A stretch of 12,096 bases of DNA from BRH-c25 sp964619815 (lineage in GTDB: Bacteria; Bacillota; Clostridia; Lutisporales; Lutisporaceae), in contig CAZUGK010000128.1 in NCBI GenBank assembly GCA_964619815.1, forward strand, positions 1-12,096, given 5' to 3'. The notes beneath the pieces are model-generated. The model had not been told where the DNA came from. It worked only from the letters and a program-made list of their open reading frames with translations, and made no database searches. A program made the position numbers and the translations under genes. Positions 5,730 through 12,096 of this stretch are shown here, one piece after another (positions within the stretch are counted from its first letter, which is position 1; the number at the start of each line of letters is the position of its first letter).

Positions 5730-5784
5730 CAAAGTAGGAAGAAGGAGGTTTAGACTTTGGATAGAAATAATAGAAAGACCAGAA
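5730..5784 (+). repeat. Right copy of the 55-bp direct repeat
   Basis: Base-for-base identical to 5575-5629. This copy reads on into the complete rpsQ gene, while the left copy reads in from rpmC. An exact length of 55 fits the k-mer overlap left between neighbouring contigs by de Bruijn assemblers run at k=55. That explanation is inference. Confidence 0.9.
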
Positions 5785-6011
5785 CAGGCAAAGTAGTAAG
5801 CGACAAGATGGACAAAACAATAGTTGTTGCTATTGAAACACTGGTTCGTCATCCGCTTTATGGGAAGTCAATAAAGAGAACTACAAAGTTTAAGGCACAT
5901 GATGAAAACAATGAGTGCAAAATAGGCGATAAAGTAAGAATTATGGAAACAAGACCCTTAAGCAAGGATAAGAGATGGAGACTTGTTGAAATAATTGAGA
6001 AAGCTAAGTAA
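5757..6011 (+). CDS. rpsQ: 30S ribosomal protein S17
   Basis: The 84-residue product is S17, a primary 16S-binding protein with an OB fold. It shows RKTRTGKVVSDKMDKTIVVA (residues 6-25), HPLYGKSIKRTTKFKAHDE and the signature GDKVRIMETRPLSKDKRWRL toward the C-terminus. The start is TTG at 5757, supported by AAGGAGGT (5742-5749) with 7-base spacing and by family length. A truncated copy of its first nine codons lies on the other side of the N gap and is an assembly overlap. It is the last gene of the S10 part; rplN follows after 23 bases. Confidence 0.97.
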   Translation: MDRNNRKTRTGKVVSDKMDKTIVVAIETLVRHPLYGKSIKRTTKFKAHDENNECKIGDKVRIMETRPLSKDKRWRLVEIIEKAK

Positions 6012-6034
6012 AAATTCCGAAAGGAGGGTTTTGA

Positions 6035-6403
6035 ATGATTCAACAAGAAACACGTTTAAGTGTAGCAGATAATTCCGGAGCAAAGGAACTTTTGTGCATA
6101 CGTGTAATGGGTGGTTCCATGAGAAGGTATGGAAACATTGGTGATATAATAGTTGCTTCTGTTAAAGACGCAACACCAGGCGGTGTTGTTAAAAAGGGAG
6201 ATGTTGTAAAAGCCGTTATAGTAAGATCTGTAAAGGGTTTGAGACGTCCTGACGGAAGCTATATAAAATTTGATGACAATGCAGCAGTAATCATTAAGGA
6301 CGACAAGCAGCCGAGAGGAACCCGTATATTCGGGCCTGTTGCAAGGGAACTTCGTGAAAAGGATTTTATGAAAATAATATCCCTCGCACCTGAAGTGCTT
6401 TAA
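6035..6403 (+). CDS. rplN: 50S ribosomal protein L14
   Basis: The 122-residue product has the exact usual length of L14, which forms intersubunit bridges with 16S rRNA and is the docking site of the silencing factor RsfS. It shows TRLSVADNSGAKELLCIRVM (residues 6-25) and the signature region GGVVKKGDVVKAVIVRSVKG (49-68), followed by FDDNAAVIIKDD (79-90) and GTRIFGPVARELRE (95-108). The ribosome-binding site AAGGAGGG (6021-6028) precedes ATG 6035. It is the first gene of the spc part, but no promoter or terminator is visible before it, so it is co-transcribed with rpsQ. Confidence 0.98.
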   Translation: MIQQETRLSVADNSGAKELLCIRVMGGSMRRYGNIGDIIVASVKDATPGGVVKKGDVVKAVIVRSVKGLRRPDGSYIKFDDNAAVIIKDDKQPRGTRIFGPVARELREKDFMKIISLAPEVL

Positions 6404-6417
6404 GGGAGGTGTAATGA

Positions 6418-6756
6418 ATGGCAAACACAGAAGTTAAGAAATTGCACGTTAAAAAGGGAGATACTGTAGTAGTTATCTCTGGTAAGGATAAGAATAAAAA
6501 GGGCAAAGTGCTTATAGCTCTGCCGCAGGAAGGTAAAGTACTTGTTGAAGGCGTTAATATGAGCAAGAAGCATAAGAAACCCGGCAAGGACATGCAGCAG
6601 GGTGGTATCATACACCAAGAGTCACCAATATTCAGTTCAAAGGTAATGCTTTGGTGCGAAAAATGCAACAAGGGCGTAAGACTTGGACACAGAATACTGG
6701 ATGATAAATCAAAGGTAAGATACTGCAAAAGCTGCGGAGAAGTATTAGATAAATAA
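6418..6756 (+). CDS. rplX: 50S ribosomal protein L24 with Cys4 tail
   Basis: The 112-residue product is L24, an assembly initiator for the 50S subunit. The N-terminal KOW motif is seen as VKKGDTVVVISGKDKNKKGK (residues 11-30), then GVNMSKKHKKP (45-55). The C-terminal third carries two CxxC pairs, C80/C83 (WCEKC) and C103/C106 (YCKSC), arranged like a zinc ribbon. The E. coli protein lacks these cysteines; similar cysteine-bearing forms occur in other bacteria. Zinc binding is inference from spacing. AAGGGAGGT (6402-6410) precedes ATG 6418. The overlapping ATG at 6414 is out of frame. Confidence 0.97.
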   Translation: MANTEVKKLHVKKGDTVVVISGKDKNKKGKVLIALPQEGKVLVEGVNMSKKHKKPGKDMQQGGIIHQESPIFSSKVMLWCEKCNKGVRLGHRILDDKSKVRYCKSCGEVLDK

Positions 6757-6779
6757 TCTCTGAAGGGAGGTAAAAAGAA

Positions 6780-7319
6780 ATGGCCAGGCTAAAAGAGAAG
6801 TACCTGAAGGAAGTTGCTCCTGCATTAATGCAGAAGTTTCAATATAAGAGTGTTATGCAAATTCCAAAACTTGAGAAAGTAGTAATAAATATGGGTTTAG
6901 GAGATACTAAGGACAATGCCAAAGGGCTTGATGCCGCAGTATCAGAGCTTGGAACAATAACAGGACAGAAGCCCGTTGTTACAAAGGCAAGAAAGTCAGT
7001 AGCATCGTTTAAAGTGAGACAGGGAATGTCAGTTGGTGCGAAGGTTACACTCCGCGGTGAGCAGATGTATGAATTCCTTGACAAGTTGTTTAACATAGCT
7101 CTTCCAAGAGTAAGAGACTTTAGAGGGGTGTCTGCCAAATCCTTTGATGGAAGAGGAAACTACTCACTTGGTATAAAAGAACAACTCATATTCCCGGAAA
7201 TAGAATATGATAAAGTTGATAAAGTAAGGGGTATGGATATTATATTCGTAACCACAGCCGAGACTGACGAGGAAGCAAGGGAACTCTTGAGACTCCTCGG
7301 AATGCCTTATGCAAGCTAG
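6780..7319 (+). CDS. rplE: 50S ribosomal protein L5
   Basis: The 179-residue product is L5, which binds 5S rRNA with L18 and forms part of the central protuberance. It begins MARLKEKYLKEVAPAL and contains IPKLEKVVINMGLGD (residues 28-42), KPVVTKARKSVASFKVRQG, and NYSLGIKEQLIFPEIEYDKV in the second half; all are family marks. Length is normal. AAGGGAGGT (6763-6771) precedes the ATG. rpsN follows after 29 bases, the expected neighbour in the spc cluster. Confidence 0.98.
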   Translation: MARLKEKYLKEVAPALMQKFQYKSVMQIPKLEKVVINMGLGDTKDNAKGLDAAVSELGTITGQKPVVTKARKSVASFKVRQGMSVGAKVTLRGEQMYEFLDKLFNIALPRVRDFRGVSAKSFDGRGNYSLGIKEQLIFPEIEYDKVDKVRGMDIIFVTTAETDEEARELLRLLGMPYAS

Positions 7320-7348
7320 TATAGAAACTTTGCGAAGGAGGTAAAATT

Positions 7349-7534
7349 GTGGCTAAGAAGTCAATGGTATTAAAGCAGCAGAAAACACCAAAGTATAAGA
7401 CTAGAGCGTATACCAGATGCAAAATATGCGGAAGACCACATGCTTATTTGAGAAAATATGGCATATGCCGTATTTGTTTCAGAGAACTGGCATATAAGGG
7501 ACAAATTCCTGGTGTTAAGAAAGCAAGCTGGTAA
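7349..7534 (+). CDS. rpsN: 30S ribosomal protein S14, zinc-binding type Z
   Basis: The 61-residue product is the short zinc-binding form of S14, a late-assembling 30S head protein. Two CxxC pairs, C24/C27 (CKIC) and C40/C43 (CRIC), form the zinc knuckle, followed by FRELAYKGQIPGVKKASW at the C-terminus. Many Firmicutes also carry a longer cysteine-free S14 elsewhere that is induced under zinc starvation; that cannot be judged from this window. The start is GTG at 7349, with AAGGAGGT (7335-7342) 6 bases upstream. An unusually long 137-base spacer follows before rpsH. Confidence 0.98.
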   Translation: MAKKSMVLKQQKTPKYKTRAYTRCKICGRPHAYLRKYGICRICFRELAYKGQIPGVKKASW

Positions 7535-7546
7535 GATAACATAGCT

Positions 7547-7643
7547 AGTGTTAAATCATGACACTGAGTGAATATAGACAGTTTTTCAGATAATAACCCA
7601 AAGTGCTAAGCACTATATGGACTGCCGGAAAGGCTCATCCATG
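7547..7643 (+). promoter_or_regulatory. Structured spacer between rpsN and rpsH
   Basis: The 137-base spacer (7535-7671) is long for this operon and holds three possible helices. They are AGTGTT 7547-7552 with GACACT 7560-7565 (one G-U pair); AGTGC 7602-7606 with GCACT 7610-7614, flanked by CCA 7598-7600 and TGG 7618-7620; and ATGGA 7617-7621 with TCCAT 7638-7642, enclosing GCC 7624-7626 with GGC 7632-7634 around a GGAAA loop. The second and third share bases 7618-7620 and so compete in part. No open frame, T-tract terminator or convincing promoter was found. Control of rpsH by its own product S8, as known in E. coli, is a possibility only. Confidence 0.4.
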
Positions 7644-7671
7644 AATTACGGTATAAGGGAGGTTAAGATTA

Positions 7672-8070
7672 ATGGTTACAACTGATCCAATTGCTGATAT
7701 GCTAACCAGAATCAGGAATGCCAATACAGTAAAACACGACACGGTTGATGTTCCTGCTTCAAATATTAAAAAGGCTATTGCGCAAATCCTGCTTGATGAA
7801 GGATATGTAAAGGGTTACGAGATCATTGAAGATGGAAGCAAGAGCATAATAAGAATAAGCCTTAAATATGGATCAAACAAGCAGAAGGTTATAACAGGCT
7901 TAAAGAGGATAAGCAAACCAGGGCTTAAAGTATATGCAAAGAATGAAGATATACCAAAGGTACTTGGAGGACTTGGCATAGCAATCATTTCGACATCCAA
8001 GGGCATAATGACAGATAAGAGCGCGAGACTTCAGGGTGTTGGCGGAGAAGTGCTTTGCTACGTTTGGTAA
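7672..8070 (+). CDS. rpsH: 30S ribosomal protein S8
   Basis: The 132-residue product is S8, a primary binder of 16S helix 21 in the 30S platform. It shows TDPIADMLTRIRNANTVKHD (residues 4-23). The C-terminal signature STSKGIMTDKSAR is followed by GVGGEVLCYVW at the extreme end. Length and ends are normal. ATG 7672 has AAGGGAGGT (7655-7663). In E. coli S8 represses the spc operon by binding its mRNA near the L5 start; the structured spacer just upstream here invites the same question. rplF follows after 27 bases. Confidence 0.98.
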   Translation: MVTTDPIADMLTRIRNANTVKHDTVDVPASNIKKAIAQILLDEGYVKGYEIIEDGSKSIIRISLKYGSNKQKVITGLKRISKPGLKVYAKNEDIPKVLGGLGIAIISTSKGIMTDKSARLQGVGGEVLCYVW

Positions 8071-8097
8071 AATCTTACGTATAGAGGAGGTGCAAGC

Positions 8098-8640
8098 ATG
8101 TCACGTATAGGAAAATTACCTATCGCAATTCCTCAGGGAGTTGAGGTAAAAATAGCTGATGACAATACGGTTTCCGTTAAGGGACCAAAGGGTCAGCTGG
8201 CTAAGAAGATGAATGATGAAATTAATATAGCTATGGAAGACGGCAAGGTAATAGTAACAAGACCTTCCGACCAGAAAATGCACAGAGCGCTGCACGGGCT
8301 TACAAGAGCCCTCATCAACAACATGGTAGAAGGTGTTTCAAAAGGATTTGAAAAAACACTTGAGATTAATGGTGTTGGATACAGGGCTGCAAAAGCAGGC
8401 AAGAAGCTCACACTTACAATGGGTTACTCACATCCTGTAGAAATGGATGATCCGGAAGGTATAACAACTGAAGTTCCTGCTCCAAACAAAATAGTCGTTA
8501 AAGGCGCCGATAAGGAGAAGGTTGGAATACATGCTGCCAATATCAGAGCGGTAAGAAAACCTGAGCCTTATCTAGGAAAAGGAATTAAATACGCTGATGA
8601 AGTAATCAGACGTAAAGAAGGTAAAACAGGTAAGAAATAA
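8098..8640 (+). CDS. rplF: 50S ribosomal protein L6
   Basis: The 180-residue product is L6, which lies near the sarcin-ricin loop and the GTPase-associated region. Both tandem L6 folds are visible. The first opens with MSRIGKLPIAIPQGVEVKI and the segment VSVKGPKGQL. The second covers GYRAAKAGKKLTLTMGYSHP and ends with the signature PEPYLGKGIKYADEVIRRKE. GAGGAGGTG (8084-8092) stands 5 bases before the ATG. rplR follows after 21 bases. Nothing unusual is seen. Confidence 0.98.
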   Translation: MSRIGKLPIAIPQGVEVKIADDNTVSVKGPKGQLAKKMNDEINIAMEDGKVIVTRPSDQKMHRALHGLTRALINNMVEGVSKGFEKTLEINGVGYRAAKAGKKLTLTMGYSHPVEMDDPEGITTEVPAPNKIVVKGADKEKVGIHAANIRAVRKPEPYLGKGIKYADEVIRRKEGKTGKK

Positions 8641-8661
8641 ATAGCAAAGGGGTGACAAAGG

Positions 8662-9030
8662 GTGATAACTAAAGCAAGTAAGAACAGCACAAGGCAGAAA
8701 AGACATTTAAGAATGAGAAAGAAGCTTGTTGGTACAACAGAGAGGCCAAGATTGAATGTTTTCAGAAGCCTTAACAACATATATGCTCAGATCATTGATG
8801 ACGAAAAGGGTGTTACTTTAGTATCAGCCTCAACTCTGGATAAAGAGTTAAAGGATAATCCAGGTCACGGCGGAAACAAGGAAGCAGCAAAAGCAGTTGG
8901 CGAATTAGTAGCCAAGAAAGCTGTTGAAGCTGGTATAAAGCTGGTTGTTTTCGACAGAGGCGGATATATATATCACGGAAGAGTTAAGGAACTGGCTGAT
9001 GCAGCTAGAGAAGCCGGATTGGAATTCTAG
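8662..9030 (+). CDS. rplR: 50S ribosomal protein L18
   Basis: The 122-residue product is L18, which binds 5S rRNA with L5 in the central protuberance. It has the basic N-terminus NSTRQKRHLRMRKKLVGT, RPRLNVFRSLNNIYAQIIDD in the core, and VVFDRGGYIYHGRVKELADA followed by AREAGLEF at the C-terminus, all typical. The start is GTG at 8662, supported by AAAGGGGTG (8646-8654), somewhat weaker than its neighbours' sites. rpsE begins 18 bases after the stop. Confidence 0.98.
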   Translation: MITKASKNSTRQKRHLRMRKKLVGTTERPRLNVFRSLNNIYAQIIDDEKGVTLVSASTLDKELKDNPGHGGNKEAAKAVGELVAKKAVEAGIKLVVFDRGGYIYHGRVKELADAAREAGLEF

Positions 9031-9048
9031 GATAAGGGAGGGAAATAA

Positions 9049-9549
9049 ATGCAGCCAATAGATGCAAGTAAACTTGACCTTAAGGAAAAGGTTGTTGCAA
9101 TAAATAGAGTTGCTAAGGTTGTTAAAGGTGGTAGAAACTTCAGATTTAGCGCCATAGTAGTTGTTGGAGACGGAAACGGCTATGTTGGGGTTGGCACCGG
9201 AAAATCTGTTGAAATACCTGAAGCAATAAGAAAAGGCATCGAAGATGCAAAGAAAAACCTTGTAAAAGTTGCTATAGTTGGAACTACAATACCTCATGAA
9301 GTTGTTGGAGTGTCCGGCTCAGGCAAGGTTCTTCTGATGCCTGCAGAAGAAGGTACTGGTGTTATAGCAGGCGGTCCTGCCCGTGCGGTTCTCGAACTGG
9401 CCGGCATAAAGGATATAAGAACAAAATCATTAAGATCAAATAATCCAAGAAATATGGTTAATGCAACAATAGAAGGCCTCGCTTCATTGAGGACAGCTGA
9501 AGATGTGGCAAGGCTTAGAGGCAAAACTGTTGAAGAGATATTAGGCTAG
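9049..9549 (+). CDS. rpsE: 30S ribosomal protein S5
   Basis: The 166-residue product is S5, which lies at the mRNA entry channel beside S3 and S4 and affects decoding accuracy. The N-terminal double-stranded-RNA-binding fold shows RVAKVVKGGRNFRFSAIVVV (residues 20-39) and GNGYVGVGTGKSVEIPEAIR (42-61). The loop VKGGRNF, where spectinomycin-resistance changes arise in other bacteria, has no deletion. The C-terminal half has GTGVIAGGPARAVLELAGI (102-120) and SNNPRNMVNATIEGL (130-144). AAGGGAGGG (9034-9042) precedes ATG 9049. Its TAG stop is part of the rpmD ribosome-binding site. Confidence 0.98.
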   Translation: MQPIDASKLDLKEKVVAINRVAKVVKGGRNFRFSAIVVVGDGNGYVGVGTGKSVEIPEAIRKGIEDAKKNLVKVAIVGTTIPHEVVGVSGSGKVLLMPAEEGTGVIAGGPARAVLELAGIKDIRTKSLRSNNPRNMVNATIEGLASLRTAEDVARLRGKTVEEILG

Positions 9550-9561
9550 GAGGGAATAACC

Positions 9562-9741
9562 TTGGCTAAACTAAAAGTTAAACTGGTTAGAAGCATGATC
9601 GGTAGAAAAGAGAACCAGGTGCGCACAGTAGAAGCTCTGGGACTCAAAAAAATAAACAGTGAAGTTGAGCATAACGATACACCTCAAATAAGAGGTATGA
9701 TTGAGAAGGTTAAACATTTGGTTGAAGTAAAGGAAATGTAA
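9562..9741 (+). CDS. rpmD: 50S ribosomal protein L30
   Basis: The 59-residue product is L30, a small 50S protein found in many but not all bacteria. The translation from TTG 9562 begins MAKLKVKLVRSMIGRKENQV and continues RTVEALGLKKINSEVEH, then NDTPQIRGMIEKVKHLVEV, matching the family throughout. The start is TTG, with TAGGAGGG (9547-9554) overlapping the rpsE stop. Its position between rpsE and rplO is canonical, which makes this short gene secure. rplO starts 16 bases after the stop. Confidence 0.96.
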   Translation: MAKLKVKLVRSMIGRKENQVRTVEALGLKKINSEVEHNDTPQIRGMIEKVKHLVEVKEM

Positions 9742-9757
9742 TCAAGGAGGTGTAAAT

Positions 9758-10198
9758 ATGAAATTACACGAGCTTAAACCTGCAGAAGGTACGACGAAGT
9801 CCAAAAAGAGACTTGGCAGAGGTACAGCTTCAGGTCAGGGCAAGAGCGCAGGCAAAGGCCAAAAAGGACAGAAGTCCAGGTCTGGCGGCGGAGTAAGAAT
9901 TGGTTTTGAAGGCGGACAGATGCCTTTGTATAGAAGACTGCCGAAGATTGGTTTTACTAATATATTCAGAAGAGAATATGCAGTTGTTAACCTCAGTGAC
10001 CTTGAAAGGTTCGACAACGGAACAGTTGTCAATCCGGACTTACTAAAGGAATCCGGTCTGGTAAAAGCAATGCATAACGGCATTAAAATACTTGGCAATG
10101 GAGACCTTACAAAGAACTTGACAGTACAAGCGCATAAATTCAGCAAAACAGCTGCAGACAAGATTGCAGCAGCAGGAGGAAAGGTAGAGGTGATATAG
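9758..10198 (+). CDS. rplO: 50S ribosomal protein L15
   Basis: The 146-residue product is L15, a late-assembly 50S protein with a long basic, glycine-rich N-terminal extension threaded into 23S rRNA. That extension is seen as RLGRGTASGQGKSAGKGQKG (residues 18-37) followed by QKSRSGGGVRIGFEGGQMPL (38-57). The globular C-terminal part ends in HKFSKTAADKIAAAGGKVEV. AAGGAGGTG (9744-9752) precedes the ATG. Only one base separates its stop from the secY start, and the secY ribosome-binding site is inside this gene, so secY is probably translationally coupled to it. Confidence 0.98.
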   Translation: MKLHELKPAEGTTKSKKRLGRGTASGQGKSAGKGQKGQKSRSGGGVRIGFEGGQMPLYRRLPKIGFTNIFRREYAVVNLSDLERFDNGTVVNPDLLKESGLVKAMHNGIKILGNGDLTKNLTVQAHKFSKTAADKIAAAGGKVEVI

Positions 10199-10199
10199 G

Positions 10200-11456
10200 G
10201 TGTTTAATACAATAAGAAATGCTTGGAAGATTCCTGATCTGAGACAGAAAATGCTCTTCACACTAGCAATGCTTATTATATTCAGACTCGGAAGCTTCAT
10301 TCCTGTACCTGGTATGAATACCGAAGCTCTGGGAAAGCTTATTCAGAGCGGCGGTTTGCTCGGGTTTTTCAACACTATTTCAGGTGGAGCATTTGATAAC
10401 TTCGCAATATTCGCAATGAGCATAACACCTTATATTAACGCAACCATTATAATGCAACTTCTTACCATAGCCATTCCTAAGCTTGAAGCACTCGCCAAAG
10501 AAGGCGAGGAAGGCAGAAGGAAGATTGCCCAGTACTCAAGGTATTTGACAGTCATACTGGCACTCATCCAAGCTCTCGCTTTATCTTACGGACTTAGGGG
10601 ATACCTTCTGAGGACAGACGTTGCATCAGTTATACTGGTTGCACTTTCGCTTACAGCTGGAACCGCTTTCCTGATGTGGTTAGGTGAGCAGATAAACGAT
10701 AAAGGTATTGGTAATGGTATATCACTTTTAATCTTTGCAGGTATAGTATCCAGGATTCCTGGAGGAGTTAAGTCAATTTACGAGCTTTACAAGGCAAAAA
10801 CAACAAACATAGTAGAGATAGTATTGTTTGTAATATTTGCAATACTAATAGTCATGGGTGTTGTACTTATACAGGAAGGTCAGAGAAGAATACCTGTACA
10901 GTATGCAAAGAGAGTAGTTGGCAGAAAAATGTACGGCGGACAGAGTACTCATATTCCGCTGAAAGTAAACCAAGCCGGAGTTATACCGGTAATATTTGCA
11001 ATGTCGTTGATAGCATTCCCGGGACAGATTGCGCAGTTCTTCCCGAATTCCGGTGCATACAGGTTCTTTAACACATATTTGGGTTGGGGATCATGGCTGC
11101 ACAGTATACTTTATGCATTGCTGATAATTGGATTTACATACTTCTACACTGCAGTTACTTTTAACCCTGTAGAAGTTGCCAATAATATAAAGAAGTATGG
11201 CGGATTCATACCAGGAATAAGACCTGGAAAGCCAACTTCCGACTTCATCACAAAGTCGTTAAACAGAATAACGTTGGTAGGAGCATTTTTCCTTGCTATT
11301 ATAGCTATAGTACCAATATTCCTTATGAACTTTACAGGTATCAAAGTATACTTTGGAAGTACTTCACTGCTTATAGTAGTTGGTGTTGCAATGGACTTTG
11401 TAAAGCAGATCGAGGCACAGATGGTTATGAGGAATTATCAGGGCTTCCTGAAGTAG
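10200..11456 (+). CDS. secY: Protein translocase subunit SecY
   Basis: The 418-residue product is the channel subunit of the SecYEG translocon in the cytoplasmic membrane. Ten hydrophobic segments are visible, near residues 18-37, 66-90, 113-133, 143-163, 172-187, 204-226, 258-278, 300-321, 357-377 and 385-401. Signature stretches are FAMSITPYINATIIMQLLTI (71-90) and WLGEQINDKGIGNGISLLIF (160-179). Cytosolic loop 4 has QRRIPVQYAKRVVGRK (228-243). Loop 5 has GGFIPGIRPGKPT (334-346), with the conserved Arg341 used for SecA and ribosome contact. The start is GTG at 10200, with AGAGGTG (10186-10192) inside rplO. Placement at the end of the spc cluster is standard. Confidence 0.98.
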   Translation: MFNTIRNAWKIPDLRQKMLFTLAMLIIFRLGSFIPVPGMNTEALGKLIQSGGLLGFFNTISGGAFDNFAIFAMSITPYINATIIMQLLTIAIPKLEALAKEGEEGRRKIAQYSRYLTVILALIQALALSYGLRGYLLRTDVASVILVALSLTAGTAFLMWLGEQINDKGIGNGISLLIFAGIVSRIPGGVKSIYELYKAKTTNIVEIVLFVIFAILIVMGVVLIQEGQRRIPVQYAKRVVGRKMYGGQSTHIPLKVNQAGVIPVIFAMSLIAFPGQIAQFFPNSGAYRFFNTYLGWGSWLHSILYALLIIGFTYFYTAVTFNPVEVANNIKKYGGFIPGIRPGKPTSDFITKSLNRITLVGAFFLAIIAIVPIFLMNFTGIKVYFGSTSLLIVVGVAMDFVKQIEAQMVMRNYQGFLK

Positions 11457-11466
11457 GTAATGGCCT

Positions 11467-11492
11467 ATTGAGCGCATAAGTGCGAATTCAAT
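11467..11492 (+). other. Hairpin just after secY
   Basis: ATTGA (11467-11471) pairs with TCAAT (11488-11492), and inside it CGCA (11473-11476) pairs with TGCG (11481-11484) around a TAAG loop. It begins 10 bases after the secY stop. A T tract does not follow (AAAGTAAGG does), so full termination is unlikely. It could mark an mRNA-processing or stabilising structure between secY and adk. Confidence 0.45.
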
Positions 11493-11506
11493 AAAGTAAG
11501 GAAATG

Positions 11507-11547
11507 TTTTGCGAAACTCAATATATAATAAAAGAATTTTCGCAAAA
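11507..11547. promoter_or_regulatory. 10-bp inverted repeat enclosing a TATAAT box, upstream of adk
   Basis: TTTTGCGAAA (11507-11516) and TTTCGCAAAA (11538-11547) are perfect inverted repeats with a 21-base AT-rich spacer that contains a perfect -10 hexamer TATAAT (11524-11529). No good -35 box is found at 16-18 bases; the position 17 bases upstream is occupied by GAAATG. It could be an internal promoter with an overlapping operator, or an RNA hairpin in the secY-adk message. The arms end 9 bases before the adk ribosome-binding site AGGAGAG (11557-11563). Confidence 0.4.
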
Positions 11548-11568
11548 TGAATTGTTAGGAGAGTAGAA

Positions 11569-12096
11569 ATGAGGATAGTGTTGTTGGGTTCGCCAGGATC
11601 CGGCAAGGGTACTCAGGCGAGCAGTATAGAAAATAAGTACAGAATACCGCACATATCCACGGGAGATATATTCAGAGATAACATTAGCAGAAATACTCCA
11701 ATAGGTGTGGAGGCAAAAAAATACATTGAAAAGGGCCTATTGGTTCCCGACGAATTGACTCTCAAAATAGTAGAAAATAGATTTCTTGAAGATGATTGCA
11801 AAGAAGGATTCCTGCTGGATGGTTTCCCAAGAACTTTGGTCCAGGCGGAAGCGTTAGACGAAGAACTTGAAAGAATGGCAAAGAAACTTAGTGCAGTTGT
11901 AAACCTGGAGGTATCTGATAAAACAATTATTGATAGAATGACCAACAGGAGAGTCTGCAGTAATTGTGGCGAGAACTATAGCTTAAGCTTTTACAAGCCC
12001 ACAGTAGATGAAATTTGTGACAAGTGCGGAGGAAAGCTTTATGTCAGGGAAGATGACAAGTTGGAAACAGTGACAAATCGTTTAAAAGTATATAAG
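11569..12096 (+). CDS. adk: Adenylate kinase, zinc-lid type (partial, 3' end beyond window)
   Basis: The frame stays open for 176 codons to the window end; about 40 residues are missing by family length. Adenylate kinase converts ATP and AMP to two ADP in the cytosol. Seen are the P-loop GSPGSGKGT (residues 7-15), the AMP-site segment HISTGDIFRDNI (28-39), GFLLDGFPRTLVQAEA (80-95) and RMTNRRVC (123-130). The LID domain carries C130/C133 (CSNC) and C150/C153 (CDKC), the zinc-binding form common in Gram-positives. REDDKLETVTNRL follows, with the conserved Asp pair. The ATG has AGGAGAG (11557-11563). adk after secY is the usual Firmicutes order, normally followed by map. Confidence 0.97.
   Translation, partial: MRIVLLGSPGSGKGTQASSIENKYRIPHISTGDIFRDNISRNTPIGVEAKKYIEKGLLVPDELTLKIVENRFLEDDCKEGFLLDGFPRTLVQAEALDEELERMAKKLSAVVNLEVSDKTIIDRMTNRRVCSNCGENYSLSFYKPTVDEICDKCGGKLYVREDDKLETVTNRLKVYK

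Noticed and set aside
7550..7567. Resemblance of GTTAAATCATGACACTGA to the 16S helix-21 S8 site
   Set aside because: The similarity is short, key core bases differ, and the upper stem would leave no room for a loop; not strong enough to call an S8 site.
7558..7603. Possible internal promoter before rpsH (TAGACA, TATAGA, TAATAA boxes)
   Set aside because: No pair of boxes has acceptable spacing (9-10 bases instead of 16-18).

Overview
The window is a chromosomal stretch from a low-GC Gram-positive bacterium of class Clostridia. The best fit is a relative of the Acetivibrio/Ruminiclostridium group, judged from protein wording (an L29 starting MKANKVRDMS, a zinc-type S14, a zinc-type adenylate kinase), heavy AGA and ATA codon use, and near-perfect AAGGAGG ribosome-binding sites. 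That placement is inference and no search was run. The gene content is the classic S10-spc cluster in canonical order. All 22 complete genes and both partial ones are on the + strand.

Layout: the 3' end of tuf (EF-Tu) is at 1-56. A 512-base non-coding stretch follows (57-568). It holds an inverted heptad-repeat element, a strong hairpin that probably ends tuf transcription, a sigma-A-type promoter and a roughly 300-base structured leader. The S10 part is rpsJ, rplC, rplD, rplW, rplB, rpsS, rplV, rpsC, rplP, rpmC, rpsQ (569-6011). The spc part is rplN, rplX, rplE, rpsN (zinc type), rpsH, rplF, rplR, rpsE, rpmD, rplO, secY (6035-11456). A 112-base spacer with two inverted repeats leads into adk, which runs off the window end. 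The genes co-produce large- and small-subunit ribosomal proteins together with SecY, the channel through which nascent proteins are exported. Adenylate kinase follows, as is usual in Firmicutes.

The most unusual content is non-coding. Three intergenic elements (61-146, 882-971, 3458-3531) share one architecture: a left arm of tandem 7-bp units, a 27- to 33-base centre, and a right arm of 7-bp units that is the approximate reverse complement of the left. Each begins 3-8 bases after a stop codon (tuf, rpsJ, rplB). They look like members of one dispersed family inserted into an otherwise highly conserved operon.

The window also contains a run of 100 Ns (5630-5729) flanked by an identical 55-bp sequence on both sides. 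This is almost certainly an assembly join of two overlapping contigs, so rpsQ is probably intact and no sequence is missing. Other points for a second look are a structured 137-base spacer before rpsH, an inverted repeat enclosing a perfect TATAAT before adk, and an L24 with a Cys4 zinc-ribbon-like tail.
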